A stretch of 64,000 nucleotides of DNA from Clostridioides difficile (GTDB lineage: Bacteria > Bacillota > Clostridia > Peptostreptococcales > Peptostreptococcaceae). Below, piece by piece: positions 44,434-54,822 of the stretch (the stretch's first letter is position 1; each line of letters opens with the position of its first letter). The notes under the pieces are model-generated. The model searched no databases. It saw only the letters and a list, made by a program, of their open reading frames with translations, and was not told the origin of the DNA. A program made the translations under genes and the position numbers. Where the stretch lies: positions 1 through 64,000 of the forward strand of contig NZ_JRHN01000028.1 in assembly GCF_001299635.1 (NCBI RefSeq). The letters are read 5' to 3'.

Positions 44434-45801
44434 GTGGAAAATTCAAGCACTAATTTAGGAAATGAAAGTGTAGGAAAATTGTTATTTAAACTTGCTACGC
44501 CCGCTATTATTGCACAAATCGTAAATGTTTTATACAACATAGTGGATAGGATTTTCATTGGAAGAATGGAAAGTGGAGAAGTTGCTATGGCAGGTGTCGG
44601 AGTAGCATTTCCGATAATAATTATAATAACTTCATGTAGTTATTTAATTGGTATGGGAGGAGGACCATTAGCTGCTATAAAAATGGGTGAACAAGATAAT
44701 GATGGTGCAGAGAAAATAATGAGTAATAGTTTTTCTGTATTAGTGATTTTAGCAATACTTTTAACTATAGGTTTTCAGATTGGAAAAGAGCCTTTGCTTT
44801 GGATGTTTGGGGCAAGTGAATCTACTATTGGATATTCAATGGATTATTTAAAAATTTATTTAATAGGTACAGTATTTGTTCAAATCTCACTGGGAATGAA
44901 CACTTTTATAAATACCCAAGGATTTGCTACAACTGGTATGATTACAGTTGCTATAGGTGCTTTGATAAACATAATACTTGACCCAATTTTTATATTTGGT
45001 CTTAATATGGGTGTAAAAGGAGCTGCATTAGCCACTATAATTGCACAAGGTGTTTCTGCTATTTGGGTATTGGTGTTTCTATTTGGAAAGAAAAGTATAC
45101 TTAAGATAAAAAAGAAGTATATGATACCTAAAGTAAGTATTATATTACCAGTCTTGGGGTTAGGAATATCTCCATTTATAATGCAATCTACAGAAAGTCT
45201 AGTACTTATAGCATTAAATAGTAAATTGCAGATGTATGGAGGAGATTTAGCAGTAGGTTCAATGGCTATAATGAGTAGTATAATGCAAATTCTTATGCTT
45301 CCTAATATGGGCTTTACACAAGGAGCACAACCAATAATAAGTTACAATTATGGTTCAGGACAACTTGATAGAGTCAAAAAGACATTTAAATTGTGCCTAT
45401 TGTCATGTTTTACATATTCTACTATTTTGTGGATTCTACTTATGATGTTCCCTGCATTTTTTGTTGGTATATTTAATAAGAATCCGCAGTTACTTAGCAT
45501 GACTAGTTGGAGTATAAAAATATATTTTGCAGGTTCTTTTATGTTTGGAATTCAACTAGCTTGTCAACAAACATTTTTAGCACTTGGAAAAGCAAAAATA
45601 TCTTTGATTTTAGCTCTTCTTAGAAAAGTTGTACTTTTGATACCTTTAATATTTATACTTCCAACATTTTTTAATGAAAAACTTTTTGCAGTACTTTTAG
45701 CAGAGCCAATTGCAGATATAACAGCAGCTACTATAACAGCAATCTGTTTCTTTATATTTTATAAAAGCTCTCTATCAAAATCTAAAACGACAGAAGAATA
45801 A
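44434..45801 (+). CDS. MATE-family efflux transporter (MepA-like)
   Basis: 455 residues, 12 membrane helices in two MATE domains. It has NVLYNIVDRIFIGR in helix 1 and SCSYLIGMGGGPLAAIKMG, which resembles the MepA subgroup. Start GTG after AAGGAGG. Unlike the two other MATE genes in this window, no regulator gene is adjacent. Confidence 0.92.
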   Translation: MENSSTNLGNESVGKLLFKLATPAIIAQIVNVLYNIVDRIFIGRMESGEVAMAGVGVAFPIIIIITSCSYLIGMGGGPLAAIKMGEQDNDGAEKIMSNSFSVLVILAILLTIGFQIGKEPLLWMFGASESTIGYSMDYLKIYLIGTVFVQISLGMNTFINTQGFATTGMITVAIGALINIILDPIFIFGLNMGVKGAALATIIAQGVSAIWVLVFLFGKKSILKIKKKYMIPKVSIILPVLGLGISPFIMQSTESLVLIALNSKLQMYGGDLAVGSMAIMSSIMQILMLPNMGFTQGAQPIISYNYGSGQLDRVKKTFKLCLLSCFTYSTILWILLMMFPAFFVGIFNKNPQLLSMTSWSIKIYFAGSFMFGIQLACQQTFLALGKAKISLILALLRKVVLLIPLIFILPTFFNEKLFAVLLAEPIADITAATITAICFFIFYKSSLSKSKTTEE

Positions 45802-46011
45802 TATATATAATATAAAATTTCCATGAAAATATTTTAATAGATAAAAATTAGAATTTGTATTTTAATTTAATAAGATATTTTCTATAATGTATAAAGATAT
45901 AAAGTTGAATTAATTTTTAAAATTACAATAAGAAAAATGTAAGTATTTGCAATATTAATGGTATAATATTTACAGATATGATAATTAATAAAAGGAAAGG
46001 ATGTTTATATA

Positions 46012-47277
46012 ATGGAAAATGATTTAACAATGCAAGAATTACTTGACCAGCAAGAACAAGTATTCAGCAAAGTGAAAGTTGGAGAATTAATAACTGGAAA
46101 AATAATTGCAGTGAGAAATGATGAAGTACAATTAGGATTAGACTACGGGTTTGATGGGATAATACCTATAAGTGAATTAAACATAGAAAAAAATCAATAT
46201 ATAGAAGACTTATACCATATAGGTGATGAAGTAAGTGCTGTAATAACAAAAGTATCTCAAAAAGATGGGACAATAACTTTATCTAAATTACAACTTGATA
46301 AAAGAAATGATTTTGCAGAATTACAAAAAGCTTATGATGAACATAGAATAATAACTGTAAATGTTGAAAAAAATATAGACAAAGGTGTATTTGCTAATTA
46401 CAATACATATACATTTTTTATACCAATCTCTCAACTTGATACAAAGTTTATTACAGATACATCTAAATTTGTTGGTCTTAATTTAGAAGTTTATATAAGA
46501 GACTTTGATATTAGAAAGAATAGACTTGTAGCATCTCATAGAGATGTATTACAAGAACGTATAAATAAAGAGAAAGAGGAAAGAAGAGCTCAAATTAAAG
46601 CAGAAAAAGAAGCTGAAAGAGCTAGAATCAAACAAGAAAGAGAAGAAGAAAAAGCTCGTATTAAAGTAGCAAAAGAAGAATTATTTAATTCTCTTGAAGT
46701 TGGACAAAAAAGAGATGGTAAAGTAACGAAGATAATGTCTTATGGAGCATTTGTGGATATTGGTGGAATTGAAGGATTAGCACATATAAATAATTTAGCT
46801 TGGGCAAGGGTTGAAAATGTTGAAGATGTTGTTTCAGAAGGTCAAGAAGTAGAAGTTTATGTGTTAGATGTAAATAAAGATACTAAAAAAATTGCATTAG
46901 CATTAAAAGACATAAATAATGACCCATGGGATTTAATAGCAAAAGAAGTGAAAATTGATGATGTTGTTAATGCTAAGGTTCTTAGAATAATAGAAAAGGG
47001 AGCTTTTGTTCAAATTAAAGAAGGTGTAGATGCTTATTTACCGATATCTGAATTGAGCGATACTAGAGTTGCTAAAGTTACTAATATTGTTAATATTGGA
47101 GATGAAGTTAAAGTTAAAATTCTTGACTTTAAACCAAAGACTAAAAGAATGTTAGTTTCAGTAAAAGAAGCGACTAGAGAGCCAGAAGAAGATATAACAG
47201 AATACCTAGAAGTAGAGGAATCTTTAGGAAGTATTGGAGAATTATTTAAAGATAAATTTAAAGATTTAGAAGTATAA
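46012..47277 (+). CDS. S1-domain RNA-binding protein (ribosomal protein S1-like)
   Basis: 421 residues with four S1-type OB folds: about 20-90, 105-180 (divergent), 225-300 and 312-385. Between the second and third lies a highly charged coiled coil (about 183-222, KEKEERRAQIKAEKEAE). Low-GC Firmicutes carry such short S1 homologues, which may help translation or RNA handling but are not always ribosome-bound. Ribosome site AAAGGAAAGGATG. Single gene. Confidence 0.88.
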   Translation: MENDLTMQELLDQQEQVFSKVKVGELITGKIIAVRNDEVQLGLDYGFDGIIPISELNIEKNQYIEDLYHIGDEVSAVITKVSQKDGTITLSKLQLDKRNDFAELQKAYDEHRIITVNVEKNIDKGVFANYNTYTFFIPISQLDTKFITDTSKFVGLNLEVYIRDFDIRKNRLVASHRDVLQERINKEKEERRAQIKAEKEAERARIKQEREEEKARIKVAKEELFNSLEVGQKRDGKVTKIMSYGAFVDIGGIEGLAHINNLAWARVENVEDVVSEGQEVEVYVLDVNKDTKKIALALKDINNDPWDLIAKEVKIDDVVNAKVLRIIEKGAFVQIKEGVDAYLPISELSDTRVAKVTNIVNIGDEVKVKILDFKPKTKRMLVSVKEATREPEEDITEYLEVEESLGSIGELFKDKFKDLEV

Positions 47278-47290
47278 AATAATTTAAAAT

Positions 47291-47352
47291 GGGGCTGTTT
47301 TAAAACATTACTCTGTCTATTATGACAGCTTTAGTTTTGAAATAGCCCTTTA
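47291..47352 (+). terminator. Hairpin after the S1-domain gene
   Basis: GGGGCTGTTTTAAAAC (from 47291) pairs imperfectly with GTTTTGAAATAGCCC, with an inner ctgtc/gacag hairpin. The T-run after it is short. Confidence 0.5.
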
Positions 47353-47394
47353 GCTATCTACAAAAAATTATATAAAATATCAGGAGGAAACTTA

Positions 47395-48114
47395 ATGAAA
47401 AAGTCTATTATAGATGTACATTGTCATACCTTAATAAGTGGACATGCACATAGTACTTTTAAAGAAAATGTCGAAGAAGCAGTTCATAAAAATATAAAAT
47501 ATCTAGGAATATCAGACCATGGACCTAATATGCCAGGAGGGCCACATCCATTTTATTTTTATAATTTACATCTACTTCCACGAAAAGTACAAGATGTAAG
47601 AGTCCTTAGAGGAATAGAAGGAAATATAATGGATTATGATGGAAATTTAGATGTTCAGGAAGATATGTTACAGCATCTAGACTATGTAATTGCAAGTCTT
47701 CATAGACCTTGTATAATTTCAGGAACAAAAGAAGAAAATACAAATGCTATTTTGAATGTAATGGATAAACCTAAAGTAAAAATAATTGGTCATCCAGATG
47801 ATAGTAGATATCCTTTAGATTATGAATCTATAGTAAAGAAAGCTAAAGAAAAAAATATTCTTTTGGAAATAAATAATTCCTCATTAAGTTCAAACTCTCA
47901 TAGAACTGGAACTTGGGAAAATGCAAGTCACATGTTAATGTTATGTAAAACACATGGGGTAAGAGTGATTCTTGGTACAGACTCTCATATATGTTATTCT
48001 ATAGGCGAATTTGAAAATGCAGAGAAAGTTTTAAAATCAGTAGATTTCCCAGATGAATTGGTCATAAATTATCATGAAGACGAAATTATAGAGTTTTTTG
48101 ATATAAATTTTTAG
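47395..48114 (+). CDS. PHP-domain phosphatase (YcdX-like)
   Basis: 239 residues, a whole PHP domain with the metal-binding motifs DVHCHTLISGHAHS, SDHGPNMPGGPH, GIEGNIMDYDG, ASLHRP, GHPDDSRYP and GTDSHICYSIG. YcdX-type PHP proteins are trinuclear-metal phosphatases with broad substrates. Ribosome site CAGGAGG. The next gene starts 20 bases later, probably in the same transcript. Confidence 0.92.
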   Translation: MKKSIIDVHCHTLISGHAHSTFKENVEEAVHKNIKYLGISDHGPNMPGGPHPFYFYNLHLLPRKVQDVRVLRGIEGNIMDYDGNLDVQEDMLQHLDYVIASLHRPCIISGTKEENTNAILNVMDKPKVKIIGHPDDSRYPLDYESIVKKAKEKNILLEINNSSLSSNSHRTGTWENASHMLMLCKTHGVRVILGTDSHICYSIGEFENAEKVLKSVDFPDELVINYHEDEIIEFFDINF

Positions 48115-48134
48115 AATCGTGGGAGTGAAAAAAT

Positions 48135-48581
48135 TTGAGTAAAAATAAGTTTATCTATATGAATTATTATGACAATGGTTATTTTAAAAAAGGAATGGTT
48201 ATATATATGCTTTTAGCACTTGTAATTTTAGCTACAATTTTTATATATTCAACTAAAATCTTATATCTTTTATGTATAGTAACAGCAGTTTTTCTTTTTA
48301 AACAAGGACGTGATTTTTTTAATAAATATGAGGGAAAAGTGTATCTTACTCTTGATAATCATTCAATATTAATAAATAATCAATGTATATTCAGTATAAA
48401 ATCCAAAAAAAATCAAAAGTTTAACTATAAAATAATAGAAAAAATAGAAGTGGTAAAAAAAGTATTAAATATATACACAGACGATTCTAATTATAAAATA
48501 AGATTGAGTGCACTGAGCTTTGAAGATGAAAAAAAATTATTAAATATTATAGACGAAAAGTTGAAAAAATTTAAGGGATAA
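48135..48581 (+). CDS. Small membrane protein with PH-like cytosolic domain
   Basis: 148 residues starting at TTG after GTGGGAGTG. Two membrane helices (about 22-42 and 44-58) are followed by a soluble domain with the alternating pattern of a YcxB/bacterial-PH fold (VYLTLDNHSILINNQCIFSI). I do not recognise a specific family. Likely co-transcribed with the PHP phosphatase. Confidence 0.75.
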   Translation: MSKNKFIYMNYYDNGYFKKGMVIYMLLALVILATIFIYSTKILYLLCIVTAVFLFKQGRDFFNKYEGKVYLTLDNHSILINNQCIFSIKSKKNQKFNYKIIEKIEVVKKVLNIYTDDSNYKIRLSALSFEDEKKLLNIIDEKLKKFKG

Positions 48582-48671
48582 CACTATACTGTTTTTAATA
48601 GTTAGCATGGTTTATAAAATTACTTGTTAAAAATAAAAAATAAAAAAATATAGATATTTATTTTTTTTGTG

Positions 48672-48700
48672 TTGACAATATATTTTAATGTGTATATAAT
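48672..48700 (+). promoter_or_regulatory. Promoter of the leuACDB operon
   Basis: TTGACA, 17 bases, TATAAT: a perfect consensus sigma-A promoter, 40 bases before the T-box. Confidence 0.95.
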
Positions 48701-48740
48701 AACTATTAAATCAAAATATTTAGAAAATTTAAATGATTAA

Positions 48741-49012
48741 AAAAGCGATGAATAGAAGCAGTAAGAACAATGAAACTTTCAGAGAGCTAAAGTATGGTGT
48801 GATTTAGTAGTTGATAGTTCTGAACTTGTCTAGGAGCTGTTTCCTAAGATTTATGTCTTAGGATAATCGGAGTAATTCCACGTTATAGGAAATATAGTCA
48901 TTATAATTATTTATGTTGGCTATTACTAAGAGAGCTTTTTAGAAAGCTAAATAGAGTGGTACCGCGAGCAAAACCTCGTCTCTAATTTTACTAGAGATGG
49001 GGTTATTTTTAT
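48741..49012 (+). promoter_or_regulatory. T-box leader, probably leucine-specific
   Basis: The T-box sequence AGAGTGGTACCGCG (48953-48966) pairs uncharged tRNA. It is followed by the terminator AACCTCGTCTCTA / TAGAGATGGGGTT (about 48972-49004) and a T-run. In Stem I the specifier is probably CTT (Leu) in GAACTTGTC near 48827. Uncharged leucyl-tRNA would allow read-through into leuA. The specifier position is inferred from the usual GAA context. Confidence 0.92.
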
Positions 49013-49113
49013 TCTAATGATAAAATTAATATTTATTCTTATGAATTAAATGGGGTAGGATTGCGTCGATATAAGGTATACTGGATACAAAAAACATAAA
49101 AGGGGGAAATAAC

Positions 49114-50856
49114 ATGAAATATGGAAAGTATAAAAAGTATGGAAAAATGCAAATAGAAAATCGTAAATGGCCAGACAAAGAGATATTTAAGGCTCCAATT
49201 TGGTGTAGTGTTGATTTAAGAGATGGAAATCAATCACTACCAACACCTATGAGTGTAGATGAAAAAGTCAGAATGTTCAAAATGCTTTTAGATACAGGAT
49301 TTAAGGAAATAGAAGTGGGATTTCCATCAGCATCAAATACAGAGTACACATTCTTAAGAAAATTAATAGATGAGAATATGATTCCAGATGATGTAACTAT
49401 ACAAGTTCTTACACAATCCAGAGCTCATCTTATAGAAAAAACATTTGAATCAATAAGAGGGTGTAAGAAAGCAATTATACATTTATATAATTCTACATCA
49501 GTTCTTCAAAGAGAAGTAGTCTTTAATATGAGTAAGCAAGAAATAATAGATATAGCAGTTGAAGGGGCAAAATTGTTCAATGAAGAGATAAAAAAATATC
49601 CAGAGACAGAGTTTACTTTTGAATATTCACCAGAAAGTTTTACAGGAACAGAAATGGATTATGCACTTGAAATATGTGAGGCAGTGATAGATGTCTGGAA
49701 GCCAACTCCACAAAAGAAAGTGATAATAAATCTTCCATCAACAGTGGAAATGGCAACACCAAATGTATACGCAGACCAAATAGAATGGTTTTGTGAAAAT
49801 GTAAGTTGTAGAGATTCTATCATATTAAGTTTGCATACTCATAATGATAGAGGGACTTGTACAGCAGCAAGTGAACTTGGATTATTAGCTGGGGCAGATA
49901 GACTTGAGGGTACCTTATTTGGAAATGGTGAAAGAACTGGGAATATGGATATAGTGAATGTCGGACTTAATCTTTATACACAAGGAATAGACCCAGAGTT
50001 AGATTTTAGCAATATTGATAAGATAAGAGAAATATATGAGGGATGTACAAAACTTGTAGTCCATGATAGACATCCATATGCAGGGAATCTTGTACATTGT
50101 GCTTTTTCTGGTTCTCATCAAGATGCTATTAGAAAAGGCATGATAGCAATGAAAAACAGAGCTAATGATTACTGGGAAGTTCCATATTTACCAATAGACC
50201 CTCATGATATAGGAAGAGAATACAAAGAGATTATTAGAATAAATAGCCAATCCGGAAAAGGAGGAGCTGTTTATATAATGGAAACAGATTATGGATTTAT
50301 GATACCTAAGAATATGCATTCTGATTTTGGAAATGTAGTAAAAATGGAATCTGATAGAATAGGGGAAGAGCTTAGCAGTGAAGCAATATTTAACTTATTT
50401 AAGAAGGAATATATTGATGTTGAGAGCCCTTATAAAGTTAAAAAATATAAAATAAAATCAATGGATGAACTAAACTATGAAAATGATGATTCTAATGATA
50501 CTAATATGATTGAGATGACCGCAAGAGTAACTTACATGGGAAATGAACAAAGAATTGTTGGTATAGGAAATGGACCTGTAGATTCGTTTAATAATGCATT
50601 AAAAGAATGTGGCATGAAAGATTACAAATTCAGATACTATTGGGAGCATGCATTAGAAGAAGGCTCACATTCAAGAGGTGTCGCTTATGTAGGGATAGAA
50701 CACAATGATAAAGTCTATTTTGGTGTAAGTATATCAGAAAATATAAATACAGCAGCTATTAATGCACTTATGAACGCAATAAATAAAAGTTATATTGAGG
50801 AGGAAGTAAAAGATGGGGATGACTATAACACAGAAAATCTTAGCAAAACATGCTAA
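49114..50856 (+). CDS. leuA: 2-isopropylmalate synthase
   Basis: First committed step of leucine synthesis: acetyl-CoA plus 2-oxoisovalerate. 580 residues, the long (type 1) form with the catalytic HMGL-like TIM barrel ([18 protein letters not shown] at the start, LHTHNDRGT metal motif) and a C-terminal LeuA allosteric dimer domain for leucine feedback. The start is preceded by AAAAGGGGG. Its 3' end overlaps the leuC start by 44 bases. Confidence 0.96.
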   Translation: MKYGKYKKYGKMQIENRKWPDKEIFKAPIWCSVDLRDGNQSLPTPMSVDEKVRMFKMLLDTGFKEIEVGFPSASNTEYTFLRKLIDENMIPDDVTIQVLTQSRAHLIEKTFESIRGCKKAIIHLYNSTSVLQREVVFNMSKQEIIDIAVEGAKLFNEEIKKYPETEFTFEYSPESFTGTEMDYALEICEAVIDVWKPTPQKKVIINLPSTVEMATPNVYADQIEWFCENVSCRDSIILSLHTHNDRGTCTAASELGLLAGADRLEGTLFGNGERTGNMDIVNVGLNLYTQGIDPELDFSNIDKIREIYEGCTKLVVHDRHPYAGNLVHCAFSGSHQDAIRKGMIAMKNRANDYWEVPYLPIDPHDIGREYKEIIRINSQSGKGGAVYIMETDYGFMIPKNMHSDFGNVVKMESDRIGEELSSEAIFNLFKKEYIDVESPYKVKKYKIKSMDELNYENDDSNDTNMIEMTARVTYMGNEQRIVGIGNGPVDSFNNALKECGMKDYKFRYYWEHALEEGSHSRGVAYVGIEHNDKVYFGVSISENINTAAINALMNAINKSYIEEEVKDGDDYNTENLSKTC

Positions 50857-52090
50857 TTTAAATGAGGTTAAGAAAGGGCAGCTAATTGAAGCAGATTTAG
50901 ATATAGTTTTAGGAAATGATATAACATCACCAGTAGCAATTAGAGAGTTCGAAAAATTAGGTATTGAAGATGTTTATGATAAGACTAAAGTAGTAATGGT
51001 CTTAGACCACTTTGCACCTAACAAAGATATAAAAAGTGCAGAGCAATGTAAGTTTACAAGAAGTTTTGCGAAGTCAAAAGGCGTTATAAATTTCTTTGAT
51101 GTAGGAGAGATGGGAATAGAACATGTTCTTCTTCCTGAAAAAGGGATAGTAACAGCTGGAGATGTAATTATAGGTGCAGATTCCCATACTTGCACATATG
51201 GAGCCTTAGGAGCATTTTCCACTGGAGTAGGCTCAACTGACATGGGAGCAGGTATGGCTACAGGAAAATGTTGGTTTAAGGTACCTGGAGCAATAAAATT
51301 TATATTGAAGAATAAACCAAATAAATGGATAAGTGGTAAAGATGTAATACTTCATATAATAGGTAAGATAGGTGTTGATGGTGCACTTTATAAGTCAATG
51401 GAGTTTTGTGGAGATGGAGTAAAGTATTTATCTATGGATGATAGATTTACTATTTGTAATATGGCAATAGAAGCAGGTGCTAAAAATGGAATTTTTTCAG
51501 TAGATGATAAAACTATGGAATATATAAATTCACATAAGTGTACAACAATAACGAAAGATGTAAGTGTATATGAAGCAGATGAAGATGCTGTTTATGATGA
51601 AGTATATGAAATTGATTTAGCTGAATTAAAAGAGACAGTAGCTTTTCCTCATCTTCCTGAAAACACTAAAACAGTAGATGAGATTGATAAGGATATAAAG
51701 ATAGACCAAGTTGTAATCGGTTCTTGTACAAATGGAAGAATATCAGACCTTGAAGTAGCGGCTGAAATCATGAAAGGTAAAAAAGTAGCAGATGGAGTCA
51801 GAGTAATGATATTCCCTGGAACTCAACAAGTATATCTTGAAGCTATAGAAAGGGGTTATATCACTACATTTATAGAGGCAGGAGCAGCAGTTTCCACTCC
51901 AACTTGTGGACCTTGTTTAGGAGGTCATATGGGAATACTTGCATCAGGAGAAAAATCAATTTCAACAACAAATAGGAACTTTGTAGGAAGAATGGGGCAT
52001 GTTGATTCAGAAGTATATCTTTCAAGCCCAGCTGTAGCAGCAGCATCAGCTATAGCTGGTAAAATATCAAAACCATCAGAGATAATTTAA
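50813..52090 (+). CDS. leuC: 3-isopropylmalate dehydratase, large subunit
   Basis: Isomerises 2- to 3-isopropylmalate with LeuD. 425 residues, aconitase superfamily, with the 4Fe-4S cysteine motifs GSCTNGR and CGPCLGGH and the [13 protein letters not shown] region. Start ATG 50813 has GAGGAGG nine bases upstream; ATG 50819 ([12 protein letters not shown]) is the next possible one. It is the homoaconitase-like class with a separate small subunit. Confidence 0.95.
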   Translation: MGMTITQKILAKHANLNEVKKGQLIEADLDIVLGNDITSPVAIREFEKLGIEDVYDKTKVVMVLDHFAPNKDIKSAEQCKFTRSFAKSKGVINFFDVGEMGIEHVLLPEKGIVTAGDVIIGADSHTCTYGALGAFSTGVGSTDMGAGMATGKCWFKVPGAIKFILKNKPNKWISGKDVILHIIGKIGVDGALYKSMEFCGDGVKYLSMDDRFTICNMAIEAGAKNGIFSVDDKTMEYINSHKCTTITKDVSVYEADEDAVYDEVYEIDLAELKETVAFPHLPENTKTVDEIDKDIKIDQVVIGSCTNGRISDLEVAAEIMKGKKVADGVRVMIFPGTQQVYLEAIERGYITTFIEAGAAVSTPTCGPCLGGHMGILASGEKSISTTNRNFVGRMGHVDSEVYLSSPAVAAASAIAGKISKPSEII

Positions 52091-52104
52091 AGGAGGTAAA
52101 GTTT

Positions 52105-52596
52105 ATGATTGCTAATGGAAGTGTTTTTAAATTCGGAGATAATATAGATACAGATGTAATAATACCAGCTAGATATTTAAATATAGCTGATTATAAAGAA
52201 TTAGCTATGCATTGTATGGAGGATATTGATGATAAATTTGTTTCTAAGGTAAAAAAAGGAGACATTATAGTTGCCACTAAAAACTTTGGTTGTGGTTCAT
52301 CAAGAGAACATGCTCCAATTGTAATAAAAGAAAGTGGAGTATCCTGTGTAATTGCTTCTACTTTTGCTAGAATATTCTTTAGAAACTCTATAAATATAGG
52401 GCTTCCTATACTTGAATGTGAAGAGGCTGCTAACAATATAGAAGAAGGAGATAATATAGAAGTAGATTTTTCTACAGGTGTCATAAAAAATATAACAAAA
52501 GGAAAAGAGTATAAGGCAGAACCATTTCCTGAGTTTATGCAAAATATTATACTAAATGAAGGCTTAATCAATTCAATAAAAGTAAACAGGGGGTAG
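52105..52596 (+). CDS. leuD: 3-isopropylmalate dehydratase, small subunit
   Basis: 163 residues, the swivelling domain partner of LeuC, with the [10 protein letters not shown] substrate-binding loop. Ribosome site AAAGGAGG. Lies 14 bases after leuC and 6 bases before leuB. Confidence 0.96.
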   Translation: MIANGSVFKFGDNIDTDVIIPARYLNIADYKELAMHCMEDIDDKFVSKVKKGDIIVATKNFGCGSSREHAPIVIKESGVSCVIASTFARIFFRNSINIGLPILECEEAANNIEEGDNIEVDFSTGVIKNITKGKEYKAEPFPEFMQNIILNEGLINSIKVNRG

Positions 52597-52602
52597 TGGG
52601 TT

Positions 52603-53673
52603 ATGAATTATAATATAGCAGTCATAAAAGGTGATGGTGTTGGACCAGAAATAATAGAAGAAGGTATAAAGGTTCTAAATAAAATTTGCTTTAAATTTAA
52701 CCATAGATTCGATTGTGAATATGTATTAGCTGGAGGATGTGCTATAGATGAAACTGGAGAGGCCTTACCAAATAAAACTGTTGAAGTTTGTCGAAAAAGT
52801 GAGGCTGTATTACTTGGTGCTGTTGGAGGTCCAAAGTGGGATAAATGTAAGGGTGATATAAGACCAGAAGCAGGTCTTTTAAAGTTAAGAGAGTCATTGG
52901 GATTATTTGCTAACTTAAGACCAGCTACAATGTATGAAAGTATAAAAGAAGCTTCACCACTTAGAGCAGATATAGTTGAGAAAGGCATTGATTTTATTGT
53001 TGTGAGAGAGTTAACAGGGGGCATTTATTTTGGAGAACGTGGAAGAAAAATTATTGATGGTATTGAAAATGCTTATGATGTAGAGACATATAACGAGAAT
53101 GAAATAAGAAGAATTGGAAAAAGAGCTTTTGAAATAGCTAGAGATAGAAAAGGAAAACTTATAAGTGTGGATAAGGCAAATGTGCTTGAGAGTTCAAGAC
53201 TATGGAGAAGTATAATGGAAGAACTAGCTAAAGAGTTTGAGGATGTAGAGTTATCTCATATGTATGTTGATAATGCTGCGATGCAAGTTGTAAGAGACCC
53301 TAGTCAGTTTGACGTAATAGTAACTAATAATATATTTGGAGATATAATATCTGATGAAGCATCCATGATTACAGGTTCTATAGGTATGTTACCATCAGCA
53401 TCACTTAGAGAAGATAGTTTTGGTATGTATGAGCCAATACATGGAAGTGCACCTGATATAGCAGGAAAAAATATTGTAAACCCAATTGCAACTATTCTAT
53501 CTGTAAGCATGATGCTAAGACATAGTTTTAATTTAGAAGAGGAAGCTAAGTGTATTGAAGATGCTGTGCAAAGTGTACTTAATAAAGGCTATAGAACTAG
53601 TGATATTTATAATGGTATGGGAACTGTTGTAGGAACTAAGGAAATGGGCGAATTAATAGTAAATGAAATTTAG
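52603..53673 (+). CDS. leuB: 3-isopropylmalate dehydrogenase
   Basis: NAD-dependent oxidative decarboxylation of 3-isopropylmalate. 356 residues, with [12 protein letters not shown] at the N-terminus, [13 protein letters not shown] for substrate contact, and [19 protein letters not shown] plus the NAD-binding [14 protein letters not shown]. Ends the T-box-controlled leucine operon. Confidence 0.97.
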   Translation: MNYNIAVIKGDGVGPEIIEEGIKVLNKICFKFNHRFDCEYVLAGGCAIDETGEALPNKTVEVCRKSEAVLLGAVGGPKWDKCKGDIRPEAGLLKLRESLGLFANLRPATMYESIKEASPLRADIVEKGIDFIVVRELTGGIYFGERGRKIIDGIENAYDVETYNENEIRRIGKRAFEIARDRKGKLISVDKANVLESSRLWRSIMEELAKEFEDVELSHMYVDNAAMQVVRDPSQFDVIVTNNIFGDIISDEASMITGSIGMLPSASLREDSFGMYEPIHGSAPDIAGKNIVNPIATILSVSMMLRHSFNLEEEAKCIEDAVQSVLNKGYRTSDIYNGMGTVVGTKEMGELIVNEI

Positions 53674-53762
53674 AATTATAATTTAATTTATATAATACAG
53701 ATTGAATGTATGATTTGGGAAATTAGTAAAAAATCTGTTTTAATATAGTTTATTTTTAGAGT

Positions 53763-53816
53763 ACAATATGGTTTTAAGTAATTTTAATTACATAAAACCA
53801 TATTGTGTTTTTTTTA
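53763..53816 (+). terminator. Terminator of the leucine operon
   Basis: A perfect 14-bp stem ACAATATGGTTTTA / TAAAACCATATTGT, then GTTTTTTTTT. Confidence 0.92.
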
Positions 53817-53964
53817 GAAAGTAATACATAAGATTAAAGTCATCATATCGAAATAGTCTATTTTTAGTATTAGAAGTTTGCAGGTATTTAATTAATATTA
53901 TATAATATATTTTAGAATTATTTAATATTAAGCAACTATCAATGTAGGTTAGGAGATGGATTTT

Positions 53965-54471
53965 TTGGCAAAGTATAAGGTTTTAAAGAAGCAAAATAGT
54001 AGCAAATCTTGTTTAGTTTGTGGAACACAAAATGAACTAGGACTTAAAGCAGATTTTTATGAACTTGAAAATGGAGAACTTGTATCAATTTGTAATACAA
54101 AAGATTGGCATCAGAGTTATCCAGGAAGAGTACATGGAGGTATGTCTGCTGCAATATTGGATGAGACTATTGGAAGAGCTGTAAGTATAAATGATGACCA
54201 AATTTGGGGAGTGACAGTATCTTTAGAATTGAAATATAAAAAGCCAGTGCCAACGGATGCGACTATAAAAGTTGTTGGAAGAATAACTAAAGAAAATAGG
54301 AAATTGTTTGAAGGTACAGGTGAAATCATTCTACCAAATGGAGATGTAGCAGTGACAGCAACTGGAAAATATATGAAAATGCCTATTGGTCAAATTTCAG
54401 AAGGCGACTTTTCTGATGAAGAATGGTTTTTCGAAGAATCAAAAGAAAATGTAGAATATATTGAACTTTAA
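53965..54471 (+). CDS. PaaI-type hotdog thioesterase family protein
   Basis: 168 residues, with the hotdog core VHGGMSAAILDETIGRA carrying the catalytic Asp/Glu loop, preceded by a CLVCGTQNELGLKADF segment with a CxxC pair. Such enzymes hydrolyse acyl-CoA thioesters. TTG 53965 is 9 bases after GGAG; the ATG at 53956 abuts that site and is less likely. It stands alone after the leucine operon. Confidence 0.85.
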   Translation: MAKYKVLKKQNSSKSCLVCGTQNELGLKADFYELENGELVSICNTKDWHQSYPGRVHGGMSAAILDETIGRAVSINDDQIWGVTVSLELKYKKPVPTDATIKVVGRITKENRKLFEGTGEIILPNGDVAVTATGKYMKMPIGQISEGDFSDEEWFFEESKENVEYIEL

Positions 54472-54727
54472 TTAAAAAAAGTTTATATCTAAAAAACATA
54501 AAATTAAAAAATTCTATAAAAAATATAAAATAAAAATAAATTAGCTATACTAAAAAGATTTCTCTTAATAGCATTAAATTTACATATCAAAAAAATTAAT
54601 TTACATAGCTAAAAAGTCTATTTTTTTTGAGAGTATATTTCAGAATATTCATACTTGTGATGATGTGCGAAATGAATGATTTCATAAAATATATAATAAA
54701 AATTATATATAAAAAATAAATTTTATG
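54472..54727. other. AT-rich intergenic region before the aminotransferase
   Basis: No gene. A small palindrome GAAATGAATGATTTC lies near 54670 and repeated TAGCTA-type words flank 54540-54610. Nothing else is supported. Confidence 0.35.
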
Positions 54728-54756
54728 TTGACATAGTTAATTCAGCTTGATATTAT
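54728..54756 (+). promoter_or_regulatory. Promoter of the aminotransferase gene
   Basis: TTGACA, 17 bases, TATTAT, 66 bases before the start codon. No T-box or riboswitch motif is seen between the promoter and the gene. Confidence 0.85.
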
Positions 54757-54822
54757 AGTTATTAAAAATAAGGACAGTAAAAACGCTATCCATATTACAA
54801 ACTAAAAAAGGGGGGAATTATA

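Noticed and set aside
52191-52571. 126-residue open frame antisense to leuD
   Set aside because: Lies wholly within leuD, lacks a ribosome site and has no family resemblance.
54757-54822. Serine T-box before the aminotransferase gene
   Set aside because: No GGTACCGCG-type T-box motif or antiterminator/terminator pair; the 5' UTR is only about 60 bases.
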